Origin: Haliclystus octoradiatus | Lineage: Eukaryota; Cnidaria; Staurozoa; Stauromedusae; Haliclystidae | Length of the DNA stretch: 64,000 nucleotides | Reading direction: 5' to 3' | NCBI GenBank assembly: GCA_916610825.1 | Contig: OU744447.1 | Span: 24,677,037 to 24,741,036 of the forward strand | Shown here: piece by piece, positions 25,201 through 36,635 of the stretch | Numbering within the stretch: the stretch's first letter is position 1 | Layout of the letters: each line of letters opens with the position of its first letter | Notes under the pieces: model-generated | Told to the model about the DNA's origin: nothing | Database searches by the model: none | What the model saw: the letters and a program-made list of their open reading frames with translations, nothing else | Program-made: the position numbers and the translations under genes

Positions 25201-28200
25201 AATATTCAAAAGAAAATTAATATTTTGATGATTTATTGAAGAAATGTTGAAATGTCTCTAGTATTCCAGAAAACTGAACCTTGTGCCGGACCCTGAAAAC
25301 CAGGTTACATAGGCCTACCTACCTCCTCATAGTAAATCACATCTGCACAAAGAATATAGTCAACGTTGCTATGGTCAACACTGCAATCATCACCCCTGTT
25401 ATTATAAAATAGAATAAAAGATTTGTTTGACCTGGGCCACTTTCAACAGGTCAACAGGAAATTGCGATTGTGGTTTTGTATAGAACTGATGGTCGTCCCA
25501 TGTGTTGCTGGGAACGAATTGGAAAAGAAATAGTAAACATCTATCTATCAACTACTGTTTGCTTCCTATGCCTCAAGTCTATTGTTCTCAACGAATAAAT
25601 GCAATATATGATGAAATGGTCATTGGACAAAATAAACATATCTCAATATATAGAATTAAAGTAAATTTGATTTAAATATGAACATGTTGCTTTTTGGAGG
25701 CTGTTTGGCCAACAGTCTTTTGTTGATAGAAACCATATAGATAGCCTATCTCTAGAAGGGATTGGTTAATGGATCACTCAAAGCGATGACACATAAATAA
25801 GACCGACAGGTCAGCTTTTAGGATAACTTTAATTTTGTATATTTTGTAACATTATAAACAATAAACTGGTAAATATATGTAAACTACATTTCTTTATCTA
25901 AAATCGTGACATGACCGCCAGTCGCATATACATAAAACTACAGACAAGGGCGTTGTTACACGAGACACGACCGGAACATAAGTAACTATCTGATTAACAT
26001 AAAAAGTCGAATAGCTAATAATTCATATTATTCTAAAAAACATAACAGTTAAACAATTTCTTGAAACATAACTTATCAAACCAGACGTTTTTGAATGATC
26101 AAAAATAAGATCAAGAAATGACCTGTGTCCACTTACTATAGTCTCTTCCATATCCATATAATGATAATGATTGTGGCCCCTGTCTTAGATATTACTTTTT
26201 CACTAAATAACTTATTCAAGGGTTAAACAATGTCAATCAGCTTACCATTTCAATGCAGCTACTTTTATATTTCCAACGCTTATATTTCTCATGTTCAAAT
26301 CAACATTTTTGAGCATCAGTGGGAGCAATTGTGGCAAATCAGTTATTGTTACATTGGCACTGCAATAAATTTTAAATGACACATTTAAAAAGATAAATTA
26401 GTTGAAAATGTAAATTGTAGGCTTACATATCTATTACAACCAAACCTACGTCCAACGTTAATCGTTAAAATGTAATGATTCCTAATCAAATCTGTGTTAG
26501 AGCAATTTTTTACAATATAGTGTTTTATATATATATATAAAACACAATAAAATTGATTATAATTATTACTGTTGAACTTCAATATTTAATAATTATTTTC
26601 AATAATAAATAAATTGCAGTCAAACATAGTCTTAACTAATTGCCCTAGATTGTGATTCTTGTTATTTTGCTTAATTTTCAGTGTAGGCTATGTATATGGC
26701 CACTAGGGTGGTTCTAAAACCAGGGATGGGAAAGTTAATTTTCAAAAGTAACTAGCTACAGTTACAGTTACTTTGGCAAAAACGTAACTAGTTACTTTTA
26801 GAAACAAAGTTTTCGAAAAAGTAACTTTTGAAAATTACAAGTTACTTTTAATTCAAAAGTAACTAGTTACAATTACTTTTGCCGCTACTTTTTCAAACGT
26901 ACTATAGTATCCCAATCCTATCAGGTGTCATATGGATTACACCAAAGAGAGGACACACAATTAATATGCATAAAATAGCACAGAGAGCAGAAACCGAATA
27001 TATAGGGAAACCGGATTCACATCGGATGTGGGTGACTTTGGACAAAACGGTTTTAGTTTAAATAAAAATACAATCTTTCAGTATGTTAAATACAAACATA
27101 AAACATACCTATCGCCAAAATTTTAAATAATTTCATCAAGCAATAAAAACTTTGTCTTGTTTTTGTGTAGGCCTATTATTTGTTCTCAAAGAAAAAGTTA
27201 CCAACATATTGATATTTAGTACCATTTTGAAGCCAATGACGTTTGTGCCTTATTTCATTCTGAAGTTTCATCCATGTGCGCTTTGAAAACTCAACTGCAG
27301 AAATGATTTCCTTCAATGTTTAAAAAATGACAAATACGTTGATAACGGTCAGAGCGTCAAGGCATATAGTAAAGTGGTGAAGCAGTAACATATCAAGCTG
27401 TGAAACAATGGTAATCCGAAATTAAGTGGGTGTCACATTTCTTTCTATTCAAGTTTGACACACTCCACCTGTGATATTGTGTAAACATTTCAGAGCATGT
27501 GCGATCCGTCGGCTCAAAAATATATGGAAATAAATTAAATAATAGCCTACATAGTCCAGTTTACCTGGGTTATAAAATTGTGGATGAAAATCAAATACGA
27601 AGTGTAGGCCTACTTGATTACAGATGTGTCTCAATTTACATATGTCCATGAGCTTGGATGACTCTTGTTGATTTATGAGCATGTTTTGTTTTCGTTTACA
27701 ATTTATCAGTTTCGAGCGGAAATAAAATAGTTACAAGTAAAAATCAAAATCGTCTGAAGTGTACCCGCTCTCCCCTAACATAAATATATAACAATAAAAT
27801 AGCAAAAATAGCAACACAATATTGAACACCGATATAGCAACGCGTAGGTTTTGATTTACACGGGACGATTAGCAAGCTTTCTATGAAGTGTGATGTCTCA
27901 ATATAATATGACCATTGATCATGGTTACGCTAGATACAAGGTGTTAGTTAACACATATATAACATCTCCCCCTTTTGGGAGTTTTGATTAAGAAACTAAA
28001 GATTTTTATCGATATGGGAATTTTAAGAATTCATTAAAATTGTACTGGTAATAAACGAACAAAAGCATGAATGAAAAATAAAGTAGAATTAACATAAAGA
28101 AGGTATATTGAATTTGAATGTCAACTACTAATAGTGTTTTAGTATGGCAATATCATACTATCGTGGTATCAAAGCTGTAAACAGAACTATAGATACACAC

Positions 28201-31200
28201 AACAACAAAAAAGTCATTAAACGTCAATAACAAATCATAATTATTGTTAAGAAGTTAACTGTACCGATTTGGTACAACAGGAGTACGATGACTTCGTCTT
28301 GGTATTTGGATGTCTGATGAAATTGTTGCAGTTGGAGGAATATCTAATGTTGAATCAATACGTAAAAACTTTCGATTTCTGACCCACATTCGACCACTTG
28401 GCATTTGAATACGATATTTACGATGTGGCAAAGTTTCAATAATTGTTCCCACATGTGTCCATAGTTTAGAAGATGGGTCCTGTATTCGGACCTTGTTGCC
28501 AATAGCCAGTGTTGGTAGATCCTTTGCATGTTTATTATATTTAGATATTACAATGTCCATTTGCTTATTGTGGGCGTCAACTAATGCTGCAAGGGCTTGC
28601 CATTTAGGAGCGAATGCAGACTTATGAGCAGGAATAAGTGAACGTAATGGGAAACCATACAAGATTTCAGCAGGAGAATAACCATCAAATTTGGGAGTGT
28701 TACGCCACTCTAACAGGCCGGCATAATAATGATCTTCATTAAATTTGGCATTCTCAAAGGATTTTATTATTAAACTCTTCATAGCTTTTACCCCTGCCTC
28801 CGCGTGACCATTACTTTGAGGATAATGAGGTGAAGACGGATCGTAGGTAACATTCCAGTCTTTCAAAAATTTAGTAAATTCATGCGAACTATACTGAGGT
28901 CCATTGTCTGACCGCAAACGCACAGGTATACCAGTGTCAGAAAAGATCTTTTTAAAGTCTTTGATAATAAGATTAGAGGTTGGATCGGTTTTACCGTAAC
29001 GGCAAACTACAGGCCAACCAGACAATCGATCAACGTAAACCATAAAATGATGACCAGAATGACTAAATAAATCAGAACTTACATCTTCAAAAGGACGATA
29101 AGGCATATAGCTAGGAATCAATGTTTCTTTTTGTTGACTCGGTAAATGAGATTGGCAAATTGCACATGATTCAACTAAATTTGTAATATCAGATGACATA
29201 CCTGGCCAATAAACAGCATTGCGAGCACGTCGTTTGGTACGAACAACACCTTGATGAGAATCATGCAGGCGATGTAAAACTTCTTTTCGCATAGTTTTAG
29301 GAATTAAAAGCTGATGACCTCGTAGAATAAGTTGATCATTGATTGACAGCTCTTCACGTAGTTTCCAATAGTGACGAATAATTTGATGAAGTTTGTCACG
29401 CTGATTTGGAAAACCTTTTAAAATAATTTCTTTTAACATAATATATTCATCATCAATAGAGGCAGCATTCTGTAATTTTAAAAGCATAGCATCTTGAGGT
29501 TGATGACATTCTGACGTAATAGAAGCTGCATTGATACAAACAATAGAATTAATATGTTGCGTAATATCTTCTGCCAGTTGATCCTCATCTGTAGGATTTT
29601 TAACAGGTGCACGAGACAAAGCATCAGGTATTAAATGATCCTTACCTCGTTTCCATGTAGCAATGAGAGAGTAAGGAGCCAATTGTTCTTTTAGCCGTTG
29701 CAGGCGGGAATTTTCAACAGCTGCCAAAGTAAAGTTGTTAATAACTGGAACTAAAGGTTTATGATCCGTAATGACAATAAATTTATGTAATCCAAGTAAA
29801 TATAACTTGCATTTAATAACAGCCCATGTAACGGCTAATAATTCCAGCTCAATAGTGGCATAGCGTGACTCAGCATCAGATAAATACCTTGATCCACAAT
29901 CAACTAAGTGCCATTGATTATCATCATGCAATTGTAATAAACTCCAACCTAAACCGTAGGTACGGGAGGCATCAGTATGCAGTTCTGTTGGTAAATTAAT
30001 ATCAAACTGCTTGAGTATTTGAGGTGAAACTAGTGTCTTCTTGACACTGTCAAATGCATTTTGGTGAAGTTCAGTCCATATAAATTCGTTACGAATAGAT
30101 AATAAATGCCGTAATGGCTCTGAACAATGAGCAACTTCTTTAGAGAAGTGTCCTAATTGATTAACCATTCCCATAAACGAACGTAGCTCAGAAATATTGG
30201 TAGGAGCTGGAAAGTCAGTAATCGCTTCAACTCGTCTGGGTGTAGCACTAATACCATCTTTGCTTAGAATAAATCCCACATAATCGACACTTTCTTGTCC
30301 AAATATAAATTTATTAGGATTTAAAGTAATACATTGTTGTCGGCACCGCTCTAAAACATTACGTACATTTGTAAGATGTGCTTCAAAAGAGTCATTATAA
30401 ATTAAAATATCATCAACAACTTTTTCTAAATTAGGTAAGTTGGCCAATGCTTCGTCACCACGACGACAATACTCGTCGCCGGCACATACAAGACCCATAA
30501 CGGCACGTTTATATTGGTATCGTCCCCAGGGTGTTAAAAAAGTAGTTAATGGACAGCTAACGTCATCTAAGGGTACCTGCCAATAACCAGAAGCTGCGTC
30601 TAACGTAGTAAATATCTTAGCTGTATGAGGTACGTTTGATACAGCATCCCATGGACTTTTGAAAGGGTGAACAGGACGACGGACATGTTGGTTGAGTTTA
30701 GTAAAATCAACACACAGACGTAATTTACCATTTGGTTTCTGTACTACAACTAGTGGGCTAACAAAGTCTGTTGGATGATCATCGGCAAGTTGTATAATAC
30801 CCTTAGCTACCATACTGTCAAGTGTGCTTTTGACCTCAGCTTGCCAAGCAAAGGGAATTTTTCTAGGTGTAGAAAGTGCATATGGTGTAACATCATCTTT
30901 TAAATAAATGTGCATCGGTGGACCAGCCATTGGCTTAAGTTGATCAGTATCATTAAATACATCAGAAAATTCATCTAGTAGTTGAGAACGTATATTTTCA
31001 GATAAATTGTGAGGCTTGTGAGAAGAAACATGAGGAGTTTCTTGTACAACGGTGCGTAATATAGATGCCATAGGGGCGGGGAAAGTAGCAGGTATTATGC
31101 CAAGCTCAATTAGATTTTGAGTCGGAATAAGAAAGTCTGAGACCCCTTTACAAATATATATTTTCATCTTAGTGCTATATGTAGCTAGAATACCACGGCA

Positions 31201-34200
31201 ATGTAAAACGCCAAGAACTTCTAAAGGTGAACCATTAGTAGCAGATAATTTGTCTGAGGTGTGGTTTAAACGAGACAAAGGAATATTATTGTCCGTCAAT
31301 AGAGTGTCACTTGCAACACAAACTTCAGCGCCAGTATCAGGAATACCGCTAACAGTTATTTGCTTGCGATGTGTCAATGATAATGCTAGAGAGATGTGTT
31401 GACATTTTGATGTAACGTTAGGTGTGGTATGTGAAACAGCATTTAGCTTCACACTTTCAATTATGTGTGAAACATCATTTGTAACGTTGTTAATGTCCAC
31501 TTTATCTGAACGACACACAGGTCTTATATGACCTTTCTTGTTACAATTATGACAAGTTTTATCCTTAGCCCAGCAAGATTGTGGATCATGATCATGATTG
31601 GATTTACCACAATGTTTGCAGGGGACAGTGTTAGATTTCGTATCTGAAGCTTTTTTACGAAGCTTATTATGAACATTAGTTACACGAGCAACCTGAGCCG
31701 TTCTAGAGACCTCTTCGTTTCGTGCATTTTCTTCGGATTCACATAATTTTTTGATAATATGAATAGATACGCCCTCATCGAGAGCACGACATTTTCGTCT
31801 GATTTCAGAGTCATAAAGTCCTTCTATAATGAAGTCCCCCAATGAGCGATCGTGACAATGGGGACAGGGGTCCGTAAGATGAAATAATTTCAGTTTTTCA
31901 CGATAGAATGCACAAAACGGTTCATTCTCACCTTGTGAATAATGCATAAATGCTGCACGACGTATCCGCAGATTATCTTTTTGCTTAAAATATCCATCTA
32001 ATTTAAGTAATAATGTGTCTGTAGTAATAGTTCTTTGATCTACATTTAATACCAATCGGACAGTGTCAAGTGTTTCTTGAGTCATACGAGAAATCAGAAA
32101 TGAAACTTGCTGTTGGCTAGGGCAACGAGTAAGGCCCGTAAATAATAAATAGTTATCTATTTGATGTCTCCAGTCCACAAACTGACCATATGTAAGGTTA
32201 TCAGACAATTTATATGGAGGTGGGTAAGCGCTCGATAGGCGTAACCCGGAAGCCGAGTTTTCAATATTACTCACTGGCACACTTTCAACAACAAGAGAAT
32301 CGTCGTCGCTCGCATTAGGCAAAACAGATGCCACGGTTTCAGTAGTCGTATTAAGGCCAGTAAGTTGTTCCATAAATGCAGATAACGATCTCTCCATACG
32401 TTTTTCGAACGAATCCATACGGGCAGCGAGATTGACATTATCGTCAAAAACGGGCGGCTCAACATCAGCATTGCCCTTCTTTCGTGCCTTCGATTTTGGA
32501 GTTTTATTAGGCATAACGTTTAATGTAAACGATATACGATAAACAGAATGATAATAAATAACATATCAAACTAAACAAGATAAACAATGGTAAGTTCAAA
32601 AATATCAACTGCGCCATGTGATGTCTCAATATAATATGACCATTGATCATGGTTACGCTAGATACAAGGTGTTAGTTAACACATATATAACATGAAGTAT
32701 TATGGTTTCGTCTTGTGTATTGTCCTTTTAGACAAAAGTGTTGTTTGTCAATATTTTGTGGAAAATAACAGGGCAATTATTAAAAAGTAACGTGAAAAGT
32801 AACGGAAAAAAATTATTACTTAAAAGTAACAATTACAAGTAACGCCTGATACAGCATTGTGAAAAATGAGATTAGACACATGCTCACTAATTTTTATCCT
32901 ACTTGGGCAACAGTAAGTAGTCGTAGGATTATGTAATAATAGTAGGCCTAATAATACTATACGCAGTGGTAGTATTATTCATTATTAATTCAATATTAGG
33001 CAAACCAGCTTTAAGATTGGTCTGAAATTGCTCTGCAAAATCTAATCTTTCCTACAAAATCATTTTATTATTTTCAAAGAAATACGGACAAAGTAGACAT
33101 GAGACTTGAATACTTGAAACTGGCATGAGACTTTTGAGTCCATTATAGCAGATCCTTTAGACTGCATTGTTGTTGGGATATTTGGTTTTGGATTTTGGGT
33201 ATTAGTTATCTAGAATATTTATATAAACATATTAGCTGACCTTATCGCAGTTCACAAAATTGAAAAAATTGTAATTGGGAAGTAGAATTTGAATGACGCC
33301 GCCACAAATAGAATCTATCAGTAATTAACAAGTAGTTGTGAACATAAAACAAGGACACTATTACTGAATAATACTATTTTAACAGACTCTGAATGAAACA
33401 ACAATGGCTACAAATAGAATGTACATAGTGCCATGGAGTTACATACTCATATTTAAATTATGAGAATTCATTTGTTTGGTATATTTGTTATATATTAAGT
33501 TATGAATTATTCTACTTTTTGATTTATTTTAAACATTAAATTAAACTCAGAATTATTCAATAAAGATTGCCGGACCACTTTGACCATTGACTGACAGATT
33601 TTGCCAGGCAAAATGTAATTTATGTTGACCATTGTTTGATGTCCGGCGCTTATTTCAAGCCCTGTTTCAAGTCCTTCAAGAAAAATGCCCTTGAAAGAAA
33701 GAGGCCTTAAACTTTTAAACGTGCCTACAGCCCAAAACTCCTTGAGCTAAAGCCATGAGATTTTCTTCATCTTTGCTATTTCGGTACAGTAATAAAAAAC
33801 ATTCTTATTATCATGTGTTATCTCTACTATATGTACAGGTACATCCAGGGACAAAGTAATGCTTCCAATAGTTTACTTTTACGCCCCTGCTCCTCCCCTG
33901 CAATTACACAACACAACACAACCTTCTGCTCACTGTTTTCCTCCAAATAAAACGACATAATGCGAATCATTACTATCTAGATTCAATTAGTTGCAAATAA
34001 TACCCAAAACTTGGTTTTTCGAGGGGATTGCCTTTATTTTTTAACAGAGTTTAGTACCAACTCCATTCCTGCAGATTGCGTGGGGATGTATGTGCAGCAT
34101 TCCCCGCGCTGCCGCGCATACCATCACCATTCTTTTCAACCAGGAGGAGTCATATTCAGGTCATATTAGGCCTAAGCCGAGCCGCCTAATACTATTATTA

Positions 34201-34494
34201 TTATTTGATTAAGTTTCCAAACAATATCGTAGACACGTTCTCTATTGACATACCACATACGTACCCTAGCATAGCAGCAGTTAACCCAACAGCACCAGTC
34301 CCGGCACCGAGTTCAACAGTATTTTTACATGTCATTGGAAATTGAGAACGGCTAAAGTCAGATGCTAGAAATTTTGATAGAACAATTGCTGCGTCCCAAA
34401 CAACACAACCAACATCTCCAACTAGATTTTGTGTTATTTCTAAGCAACCATGGCCAACAATTTCTAGTTCTCTAACACAAAAGTTGTCAGTCAT
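22252..34494 (-). CDS. VCPKMT: VCP lysine methyltransferase (METTL21D family), 216 aa
   Basis: Five exons, in coding order: 34494-34265, 26359-26246, 25395-25323, 23666-23547, 22365-22252. All have GT-AG ends and their lengths sum to 651 nt. The protein belongs to the seven-beta-strand methyltransferases of group 16 (METTL21). It has GDVGCVVWDAAIVLSKFL, the SAM-binding motif VELGAGTGAVGL near residues 60-75, VTITDLPQLLPLMLKN, and the post-motif DxxY as ADVIYYEE. The C-terminal YRSEDIHII is nearly identical to vertebrate VCPKMT. The family enzyme trimethylates a lysine of the AAA-ATPase VCP/p97 in the cytosol, using S-adenosylmethionine. Length is close to the human protein (about 229 aa). Intron 1 is 7.9 kb because it hosts a gypsy element and other repeats. 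The gene lies head-to-head with PM20D2. Confidence 0.93.
24060..24450. repeat. GTTCA/TGAAC-rich stretch, possible MITE
   Basis: Repeated, partly palindromic GTTCATGAAC-like words occur across this part of VCPKMT intron 3, as in subterminal repeats of some hAT elements. I could not define the ends. Confidence 0.3.
24795..24818. repeat. perfect 24-bp palindrome
   Basis: TACTGATATTAA followed by its exact reverse complement, in VCPKMT intron 3. Confidence 0.8.
24931..25126. repeat. tandem repeat of hairpin-forming units
   Basis: CAGATCAGGCATTTCAGTA occurs at 24931, 25014 and 25106. Between the copies lie units containing AGACTCACTGTCAGTTTG and GAGTTTGAGTCTGCGAG, whose ends are inverted. A related complete palindrome is at 38390-38470. 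Confidence 0.75.
27889..32692 (-). mobile_element. complete Ty3/gypsy LTR retrotransposon
   Basis: LTRs of only 76 bp (27889-27964 and 32617-32692) are identical, begin TGTTATATATG and end CATCACA on the minus strand, and are flanked by a perfect 5-bp duplication TGAAG (27884-27888 and 32693-32697). A purine tract AAAAGGGGGAGA sits just before the 3' LTR (27965-27980). A primer-site-like TGGCGCAGTTGA directly follows the 5' LTR (32605-32616). Total length is 4,804 bp. It lies in intron 1 of VCPKMT in the same orientation as that gene, inside an older GTAAC-rich element. Confidence 0.93.
28255..32514 (-). CDS. gypsy gag-pol polyprotein, single ORF, 1,419 aa
   Basis: One uninterrupted frame contains, in order: a Gag-like region (residues 1-about 290); Cys/His zinc knuckles (CKHCGKSNHDHDPQSC and CHNCNKKGHIRPVC, about 297-335); an aspartic protease with D-T-G (PDTGAEVCVAS, about 392); reverse transcriptase with FTTLDAASGYWQVPL and the catalytic VVDDILIY (about 610-715); an RNase H domain starting TELHTDASRTYGLG; and an integrase with an HHCC zinc domain (HQGVVRTKRRARNAVYWPGM, then CAICQ) and a DDE core including RLRSDNGPQYSS and PQSNGHAEAGVKAMK. 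The order RT-RNaseH-integrase places it in Ty3/gypsy. No env-like frame follows. No stop or frameshift separates gag and pol, so the mode of Gag excess production is not evident. Every catalytic motif I checked is present, so the copy may be competent. Confidence 0.95.
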   Translation of the reverse strand: MPNKTPKSKARKKGNADVEPPVFDDNVNLAARMDSFEKRMERSLSAFMEQLTGLNTTTETVASVLPNASDDDSLVVESVPVSNIENSASGLRLSSAYPPPYKLSDNLTYGQFVDWRHQIDNYLLFTGLTRCPSQQQVSFLISRMTQETLDTVRLVLNVDQRTITTDTLLLKLDGYFKQKDNLRIRRAAFMHYSQGENEPFCAFYREKLKLFHLTDPCPHCHDRSLGDFIIEGLYDSEIRRKCRALDEGVSIHIIKKLCESEENARNEEVSRTAQVARVTNVHNKLRKKASDTKSNTVPCKHCGKSNHDHDPQSCWAKDKTCHNCNKKGHIRPVCRSDKVDINNVTNDVSHIIESVKLNAVSHTTPNVTSKCQHISLALSLTHRKQITVSGIPDTGAEVCVASDTLLTDNNIPLSRLNHTSDKLSATNGSPLEVLGVLHCRGILATYSTKMKIYICKGVSDFLIPTQNLIELGIIPATFPAPMASILRTVVQETPHVSSHKPHNLSENIRSQLLDEFSDVFNDTDQLKPMAGPPMHIYLKDDVTPYALSTPRKIPFAWQAEVKSTLDSMVAKGIIQLADDHPTDFVSPLVVVQKPNGKLRLCVDFTKLNQHVRRPVHPFKSPWDAVSNVPHTAKIFTTLDAASGYWQVPLDDVSCPLTTFLTPWGRYQYKRAVMGLVCAGDEYCRRGDEALANLPNLEKVVDDILIYNDSFEAHLTNVRNVLERCRQQCITLNPNKFIFGQESVDYVGFILSKDGISATPRRVEAITDFPAPTNISELRSFMGMVNQLGHFSKEVAHCSEPLRHLLSIRNEFIWTELHQNAFDSVKKTLVSPQILKQFDINLPTELHTDASRTYGLGWSLLQLHDDNQWHLVDCGSRYLSDAESRYATIELELLAVTWAVIKCKLYLLGLHKFIVITDHKPLVPVINNFTLAAVENSRLQRLKEQLAPYSLIATWKRGKDHLIPDALSRAPVKNPTDEDQLAEDITQHINSIVCINAASITSECHQPQDAMLLKLQNAASIDDEYIMLKEIILKGFPNQRDKLHQIIRHYWKLREELSINDQLILRGHQLLIPKTMRKEVLHRLHDSHQGVVRTKRRARNAVYWPGMSSDITNLVESCAICQSHLPSQQKETLIPSYMPYRPFEDVSSDLFSHSGHHFMVYVDRLSGWPVVCRYGKTDPTSNLIIKDFKKIFSDTGIPVRLRSDNGPQYSSHEFTKFLKDWNVTYDPSSPHYPQSNGHAEAGVKAMKSLIIKSFENAKFNEDHYYAGLLEWRNTPKFDGYSPAEILYGFPLRSLIPAHKSAFAPKWQALAALVDAHNKQMDIVISKYNKHAKDLPTLAIGNKVRIQDPSSKLWTHVGTIIETLPHRKYRIQMPSGRMWVRNRKFLRIDSTLDIPPTATISSDIQIPRRSHRTPVVPNRYS
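32850..34200. other. VCPKMT intron 1, 5' part
   Basis: AT-rich, no gene or RNA recognised beyond short repeats. Confidence 0.4.
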
Positions 34495-34824
34495 TGTAAA
34501 CTCGAGCAACAACTTAGAACTCCAGCGTAGAAGAAGTTAGGATAGTAGTTAGAAGATAGAAGTAAAAGGAGATTGTAAACATAACTGAATAAACCAAAGC
34601 CACTCGCTCCTGATTTTACGTAGCCTCGTCTTTACATTGGTACCATACTGTAGGAGCCTCGCTTCACCTCAAAAGGCGTGACAAGCAAAGGAGGATAAAA
34701 CCAAATAAAACACCTCTAAAACATGTTTTTACATAGATCAACGGAAACTGGAATTATATGTTTGTATTGTTTGAATTCCAGTCTTTGAAATAGGTTTTTG
34801 CTTTATTTCTTTTATCTTCTAGAT
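34495..34824. promoter_or_regulatory. shared 330-bp intergenic region of VCPKMT and PM20D2
   Basis: The two start codons diverge across 330 bp. A pyrimidine-rich acceptor (TTTCTTTTATCTTCTAG, ending 34822) lies two bases before the PM20D2 ATG, so that gene has a 5' non-coding exon or an outron. No TATA box stands out. Promoter function is inferred from the arrangement. Confidence 0.45.
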
Positions 34825-36027
34825 ATGGATTGCAAAGACCTGAAGAAAGCTGCATGCGACTACATTGATCTAGCTGCAGATCAACTAAAAGAGATCAGTC
34901 TTCTAATCTGGAAGAAACCTGAACTATTTTACCAAGAAAAATATGCTCATGAACTTCTCACAACATTTTTGAAACAGCAAGGATTTACTGTGCAAAAGAG
35001 TACGCCTATTGAGACATCATTTATTGCTAAATTTGGCCAACCATCCGGTGTAAAGATTGGTGTGCTATGTGAGTATGACGCACTTCCAGGAATTGGACAC
35101 GGTTGCGGTCACAATTTAATAGCTGAGGCAGGTCTATCTGCAGGCTTGGCACTGAAACATATCATTGAAAGTAACCGTGATATTGAAGCTGAAATCACGG
35201 TATTTGGTACGCCAGCAGAGGAAGCTGGTGGTGGTAAAGTTGACATGATCAATGCTAATTCATTTGATGATGTTGATTTTTGTATGATGGCCCATCCATA
35301 CACAAAGAACTTATTATCCCAACCAACCTTAACATGTGAAGAATTGACAGTGACATTTTACGGTAAAGCATCTCATGCCGCATGTGGGCCTTGGGAAGGG
35401 ATTAATGCATTGGATGCAGCCATCCAATGCTATAATGCTATTAGCGTTATGCGACAACAATTGAAACCTACAGTCAAAATTCATGGTGTTATTACAAACG
35501 GTGGTGTTAAGCCAAACATCATCCCAGAGATGACATCTTTACTATATTATCTCAGGGGACAGAATGATGAAGAAGTAGATGATTTAAATCAACGGTTCAA
35601 AGCATGTGTAGAAGGAGCTGCTATCTCCACCGGCTGTACATTCAAAATAACTCTACCTAGCCACCGGTACAGCAATGTTGCCTATAATCCACTACTCTCA
35701 CAATTGTTTGCAGCCAATTCAGCGACACTAGGCGTGGTTTATCCTCCGCAGTGTCAAGTGGACTTGGATGACCAAGGTTCAACAGATATGGGGAATGTTT
35801 CCCATGTGAAACCATCGATTCATCCCATTTTTCAAATACCTGCTGAAAATGGATGTCATACAAGAGAGTTTACAATAGCTGCTGGTTCTGCTGAGGCACA
35901 AATCCCAACACTGATTGCTGGTAAATCGATGGCAATGACCGGAATTGATATACTTTGTGATTTAACTAAATTGGATGTTATAAAGAGACAGTTCAAACAA
36001 CAGCATCCTGATTTGAAAGTACACTAA
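34825..36027 (+). CDS. PM20D2: peptidase M20 domain-containing protein 2, 400 aa
   Basis: One coding exon with ATG at 34825 and stop at 36025-36027. The protein is an M20-family metal-dependent amidohydrolase: GVLCEYDALPGIGHGCGHNL holds metal-ligand motifs, GTPAEEAGGGKVDM the catalytic Glu pair, and MMAHP a further ligand. The dimerisation domain follows (VTFYGKASHAACGPWEGINA, NGGVKPNIIP), then the C-terminal return to the catalytic domain (QGSTDMGNVSH, CHTREFT). These match vertebrate PM20D2, reported as a beta-alanyl-lysine/ornithine dipeptidase that repairs by-products of carnosine synthesis. Length (human 436 aa) is slightly short at the N-terminus. The gene is driven from the region shared with VCPKMT. 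I am confident of the family; the substrate is inferred from homologues. Confidence 0.93.
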   Translation: MDCKDLKKAACDYIDLAADQLKEISLLIWKKPELFYQEKYAHELLTTFLKQQGFTVQKSTPIETSFIAKFGQPSGVKIGVLCEYDALPGIGHGCGHNLIAEAGLSAGLALKHIIESNRDIEAEITVFGTPAEEAGGGKVDMINANSFDDVDFCMMAHPYTKNLLSQPTLTCEELTVTFYGKASHAACGPWEGINALDAAIQCYNAISVMRQQLKPTVKIHGVITNGGVKPNIIPEMTSLLYYLRGQNDEEVDDLNQRFKACVEGAAISTGCTFKITLPSHRYSNVAYNPLLSQLFAANSATLGVVYPPQCQVDLDDQGSTDMGNVSHVKPSIHPIFQIPAENGCHTREFTIAAGSAEAQIPTLIAGKSMAMTGIDILCDLTKLDVIKRQFKQQHPDLKVH

Positions 36028-36029
36028 AA

Positions 36030-36627
36030 ATAATTTGCAATAATATAACATAAAATGAAAATAATCTATCTGATTGTTTCTTCTGTATGCATATTCATTA
36101 GTGATTATGTCTGATTGAATCAGCCAATACCAATGTGGCTAATCCGCAGGCTGGTTATCAGCATATATTAGGTAACTATTCACACTTTATAAAACATTCA
36201 CAAAAAGATAGATATTTATCAAAATTCCATTGTTTCATACATTTAATTGTAAATTTGTATTTAAATTGTTTTTAGTTGCTTTGAAATTACAATATTTTTC
36301 TAGAGAGAATGACTATTCATGTATTGAAGTGAGAATTATCGTCTTTGTTAGCGTTCCAATTACTATCACTGTTCAGCATGGGAGCCAAGTTCAGTCAAAA
36401 GAGTTTACTCTAAGCATGCTTCAAGTCCCGCTTACTTTGATGGTTGGTAAGGATGATTAATTCACCAAATATATCAAGGATTGTCATAAAAATAAGTAAA
36501 ACTTTGAGGAAGTGAATCAAAAAAAGGAAAACCTTTGAAAAATGCTAAAACAACGCTTTTTGGTGGATTTCCTGTTTCAGAATTGATTGGTAACGAGAAA
36601 AGCAGAATTCTAATAAAGTAATTCTGA
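36030..36627. other. 3' flank of PM20D2
   Basis: ATAAAATG-type AT-rich sequence just after the stop may supply polyadenylation. No gene recognised. Confidence 0.35.
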
Positions 36628-36635
36628 GACGGTAT

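Larger units (their letters stand above)
26721..32848. mobile_element. GTAAC-rich hAT-like element, host of the nested gypsy insertion
   Basis: The left end reads CAGGGATGGGAAAGTTA and is followed by many AAAGTAACTAGTTAC words (26721-26890). At 32790-32848 the inverted end carries the same AAAAGTAAC words and stops near CGCCTG. Subterminal GTAACTAGTTAC repeats are known from animal hAT elements. No 8-bp target duplication is visible, so the exact ends are uncertain. No transposase was recognised. Confidence 0.45.
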
